From the NCBI RefSeq assembly GCF_905147045.1, contig NC_065895.1:13645001-13709000 (forward strand): DNA of 64,000 nt, read 5' to 3'. The stretch comes from Nymphalis io. Taxonomy: Eukaryota; Arthropoda; Insecta; Lepidoptera; Nymphalidae. The first letter of the stretch is position 1. The number at the start of each line of letters is the position of its first letter. Below, one piece after another: positions 59,894 to 64,000 of the stretch. The notes beneath the pieces were generated by a model that did no database searches, had not been told where the DNA came from, and saw only the letters and a list, made by a program, of their open reading frames with translations. Both the position numbers and the translations under genes were made by a program.

Positions 59894-61640
59894 GATGTTC
59901 TGCGCACGCGCACATGGGACCTACATCAACAAGACATACTTATTAAGCAAGTGGAACGTATTATTATTGATAATTAAGCTACGCTAAGGAATTGGAGATC
60001 GCTTCATTGTATAAATACATTTTACTCTCCGTCGTCGAAAAAAAAACGGTATTACGTAAATTATGTCAAGATACAATATTATGTTAAATATCTTAGATGA
60101 CTGCATGTGGTGTGTCAGTTAACATTTTGTCTTCTAGGCTCTAGTGATGAGTGGCAACATGATTCCTATTGTTTTTTTATGTTTAACTGTTTTGAACAAA
60201 ACAGTCAGAGAAAATAGTAATTAAGTATGTCGAAATGTAATAAATGCAAAAATTATATATGCCAAAATTACTTGGAATGACTTGCACTAACACCTCACTA
60301 TTACTGTGAAATTTCTAGTATTATACGTATATACGTAGGTATGTATATCATCTTAATCAAATTTATATATCAGGTCGGCAAGAACTACTGCCGATTAAGA
60401 ATAAATTTAGCAGCAGAGTCGGATTCATAAGTAATAAGTAGACTAGCTAAGCCGACGATGGCAATTTCACTTCGGACGTAGCATATATCGATTGCAGATT
60501 TTTTTCTGCAGCTTCTGTTTTTTATATTAATTGATACTTATAAATAAATAAATGTTGCTACATTGTATACTCCACAGACTAGTAAATTTATATATTATAT
60601 ATTTATGTGTATGTATATAGTTTCTAAATGATCGATGTCCATAAATTTCATAGAGAACAGTATAATATTTAATTATAAATTCTCAACGCTTTGCTCAGCA
60701 ATATAAATAAATGATTAAATAGCTATCGAAGGGAACCATCATCTTGCGTAGTAATTACTACATCGACATTTCGATTCGATATTTATTGCGCGATCGTTTC
60801 TTACAGCGACTCGGCTATGGAAGTATTCATTGAATAAAAGTATTTTAAATTTCATTATGAAATGGCAAGACATTGTTTCTATTTTTTATATTTATTTAAC
60901 TTCAACGAATTTTTAAAGCGTCAAGATAATGTTTATTAAAAATAGTAAAAAAATCTCCGATTCGTAAACGATTATTTTACCGTTAATTTGTAAAACATAG
61001 TTACAAAATAGTATCTAAACATAAGATTAACATTCATAGTTTTGACATAATGTCATACATTATATTGAAAACGTAATCTCGTCAAGAAGCACGATTTAAT
61101 GAAAAGTGCATTGTAATTACTGCAGTGAGTCTGCAGTCTTATAGTATTATATGATTTGTTAAGATACTATGATCTAGTGCCGTTGAGATAAAACTATGGA
61201 GCGGCTCACGGTCACGGCTCACAAATTGCACGATGCACGCGTGCTTGCGCCGACGCAGCTAACGGACAACCGCGATACCAGACATTACATAATACCTCGT
61301 AGAAATCCGCAAATCGTTGAGAACACTGCTTTTTAGATAGAGAGCTATAATTTTTAAATTATACGTAACATTAGCCCACATTCAATCTTTTGTGAAAAAC
61401 ACTTATCACAATGGTAGAAAAGGCAAGTTAAAAACAATGTTATCTTGCAAATGTATTGCCCTTACATAAAATACTTAGCACTACAACAAAATGTTTAATT
61501 TTGTTTACTTACTTACTCATAGCTCGTAGATTCGACCTTAACTGACATTTGCAAAATAACCTATGCCTATTTGGCACACTATAAAGCCATTAATAAAATA
61601 CTTATAATTTAAATTACGACTTCATGACGCAACAAGTGAA
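59894..61640. other. Upstream region of the PDZ/coiled-coil gene
   Basis: If 59893 is the start codon, this contains its 5' UTR and promoter; a TAG three to nine codons upstream closes the frame. It is AT-rich with no further gene and no recognisable core-promoter motif. Confidence 0.4.
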
Positions 61641-61647
61641 TGTAAAG

Positions 61648-62030
61648 TTAATGTCCCACTGCTGGGCAAAGCCCTCCTCTCCTTTTGAGGAGAAAGTTCG
61701 GAATTTATTCCACCACGCTGTTCCGATACCGGTTGGTAAAAAACTACAAAAACCGAACTGCAAGAAACTTAGTAATTACTGTTTTTAACAATCAGAAAAT
61801 TACATACAATAATATAATAATAACATTATCATGTGCAATATAAGAAGCCTTATTTTTTTTTAAATAAGTGTAATATTTAGTTATTAGTAAACATAATGAT
61901 CTTATCATCATTATCATTAAAAAAACATAATGATGAAATAAAAACACAAATTAAGCACATTTAAATGCTTGCCCGGGTTGAACTCCGTATAAAATTCATC
62001 TGTCCTAAGCACTGGGCCACTTCGTCTCGC
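61648..62030 (-). mobile_element. SINE family B, interrupted copy
   Basis: The 3' half lies at 61648-61737 on the minus strand ('cggaacagcgtggtggaata', 'ctcctcaaaaggagaggagg', 'gcccagcagtgggacattaa'). The 5' half lies at about 61940-62030 ('agtggcccagtgcttaggac', 'gttcaacccgggcaagcatt'). About 200 bp of unrelated AT-rich sequence separates them, from either an insertion or divergence. Confidence 0.6.
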
Positions 62031-62692
62031 TCAAGTGAAAATAGAATATTATTAATAGTAAACCGGATATCTTCAAAAAGTATTTTATCACAAGTTACTG
62101 CCGTTAAAGCTGTCCATTAGTCTAAAACTAATCAGATAGGCGCTGTCAACCGTCCAACAGCTGTCTGCGAGAAGGCACGTCCCCTCTGTCTGAATCGCTC
62201 GCACATCACACATACATCTCAAACGTGACCATCGCATGTTTGCTCTTTCGACTAACTAATTACTTTGATTATATTGAATGTTGTTATTCAGAAAGTATAT
62301 TTTATGTAAAATGAAATGGAAAAAGATTTATGTAAATGTTTTTATTATTTCTAAATTATATATAAAATTTTATATTATTAAGTGTATTCATTTTCTTGAC
62401 CTCGATAACCAAAAGCGAGTTGACCTTTTGATACAAATTAAACAAGTTACGTTCGATAGAGATAAATATTCGTTATTTCGATTAAATGTAAAAACACGTT
62501 TGGAAACCAAGTCAGGCTGTGGCATCGTCGTCTGACGCGTTGACTGCTATGCATACTGCTGCTACTGAAGTAACTAGAAAACGTCAAGTGCACCCATTTT
62601 TTAAAAAGGAAAGTTTAATATTTACTTAAGTATTCAAAAAAGAAAGCAAAAGTCTGGGCTAACGATAAGACTGCCTCCACGTTTGAGAAGAT

Positions 62693-62855
62693 TTTGTAGC
62701 TCTTCCTGCAACGCGGCTCCAATACGTGTTATGTGGATATACATGTGGTGGGTTTTTAATACGACTCATTCCAAGTCGGGTTTCCTCACGATGTAAATAG
62801 TAAACACAAATAAAGCACATGAAGTTCAGTGGCGCTTTTCTGTATTCCGCAGTCA
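62693..62855 (-). mobile_element. SINE family B, central fragment
   Basis: Minus-strand reading gives 'gcgccactgaacttcatgtg', 'ctttatttgtgtttactatt', 'acatcgtgaggaaacccgac' and 'attggagccgcgttgcagga'. Matches the middle of 51330-51600; both ends are degraded. Confidence 0.65.
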
Positions 62856-62859
62856 TTGT

Positions 62860-64000
62860 GATATTTAATCGAAATGATTATTTAATTAATAAAATACCAG
62901 TTGAGAAAGACAACAATAAAAATGGAAGATAGGGGACTTCATAAAGGGATGTTATAGGCATTAAAATACAGTTTCACTCAATGGCGTAAGGCTTGCCTCA
63001 TAGCCCATGAACATAAAACTGGGCGCCAAACCACACTTTCCGTTAACTAATATGCCTGGGATGGAGCGCGATCTCGGTGAACTATTAAATAGCACTTAAA
63101 TTATACGACTTCACTCGCTTAGTTCAGTTTTTGTTTGTTTCATATAGAAAATAACGCTAACTTCTATTATTTGAAAAATATACTTTGTCGATGTTATTTT
63201 ATAAGACACCTTTGGGATTAATGGTACGATTTACTTTAATAATAAAATGATTAAGACAAAAACCGACACTTTAAAGGAATAATATTAAAGTTATATAATA
63301 TCAATCTCGATGTTTTTTTAATTAGCGACATCATATGAACAACGTAAAGGTCACGATAATATTCTCCTGACGGATTTTGGCCGTGGAGATTAGCCAATGC
63401 GCTAATCGTATAATCCTATGGGACGGTAATTCGACTCGCAGGACCAATGGCCTTACTTGCCTTTTGAGTTATTCCGGGCTGCTAATCAGAACTTTGTAAC
63501 AGAAAAACCTAATATTTTTAATTGGACCTAGAATTTGAACGTTAATATAGTTCTATAAGCTGGCCACTAGACGAATGCGGCAGACGAAAGGCTTTAATAC
63601 ATATAGAAGTACATTTCTCTATCATGTTTACCTGCCGATTGGCCCGAGAAGGAAGCTCGTCTTGTTAAATCATAGGAACGTCATAAGAAACAGCACCCTT
63701 GCCCACAAAAGGCTCTTCTTATAACAAACTACCTTGTAGTATCCGTGTCTGTAAATCAAACGCAAGCAGCGCCCGTTCGTACGTACTCCACCGGGGGACA
63801 TGTATTATTAATATCTAGACGTTACGAACTTATGATTTATTGACATTCGCCGCGTTTCTCGAGTCTAATCAAGTGTTAATTTACGACGAAATGCGAAGCG
63901 AACGTCGTTTTTATTACTACCTTTTAATATATTTTAAGACTTTCTTAATAGGCTTTACTCTGGCAGTTAAAATACAGACTAATAATTAATTAAATAACTT
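62860..64000. other. Right end, non-coding
   Basis: AT-rich sequence without a supported gene. A family E repeat copy is present at about 63490-63590 ('acagaaaaacctaatatttt' ... 'ggccactagacgaatgcggc'). Nothing else is recognised. Confidence 0.5.

Noticed and set aside
62278..62535. An 85-codon + frame.
   Set aside because: Low-complexity AT-rich translation, no homology or context; chance ORF.

Overview
This is nuclear DNA from a lepidopteran insect, most likely a butterfly or moth. The genes are intron-rich with GT/AG splice sites, the non-coding DNA is very AT-rich while some exons are GC-rich, and several short interspersed repeats are of types I associate with Lepidoptera. There is no prokaryotic signal, CRISPR array or operon. 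All exon models were assembled by hand from splice signals, reading-frame phase and remembered family sequences; no alignment could be run.

Left part (1-18 kb), compact and gene-dense. The 3' half of Prp19 (splicing factor and U-box E3 ligase, + strand) occupies 52-1351, with its 5' exons outside the window. Convergent to it is a complete RNF185/RNF5-type ER-membrane RING E3 ligase on the minus strand (four coding exons, 13081 down to 4946, 184 aa). An 834-bp divergent promoter region separates it from a complete PCMTD-type gene (+, nine coding exons, 13916-17918, 643 aa). PCMTD proteins carry an isoaspartyl-methyltransferase fold plus an Elongin/Cullin-binding box. All three neighbours are therefore linked to ubiquitin ligation, though this may be coincidence.

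Right part (20-64 kb), one large minus-strand gene with long introns. Ten exons (59893 down to 21147) join in phase into a 791-aa protein with coiled coils, one central PDZ domain, another coiled coil and a long basic, Ser/Arg-rich tail. I could not name the family. Its introns hold most of the mobile elements: an apparently intact APE-type LINE with a 51-nt poly(A) tail (about 54.98-58.68 kb), a 5'-truncated LINE reverse transcriptase (32.4-34.0 kb), a degraded LINE relic (35.8-36.2 kb), a 291-bp insertion with a perfect 15-bp target-site duplication (52.4-52.7 kb), a (TA)n tract and a 32-bp GC-rich tandem repeat.

At least four SINE-like families are scattered through introns and intergenic DNA. 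Family A ends in an 18-bp motif also found in the 3' tail of the intact LINE, which suggests that LINE mobilises it. Several perfect inverted repeats with loops of a few bases occur; two sit exactly at SINE edges and look like snap-back template-switch scars. The last 4 kb (60-64 kb) show no gene, only SINE remnants.
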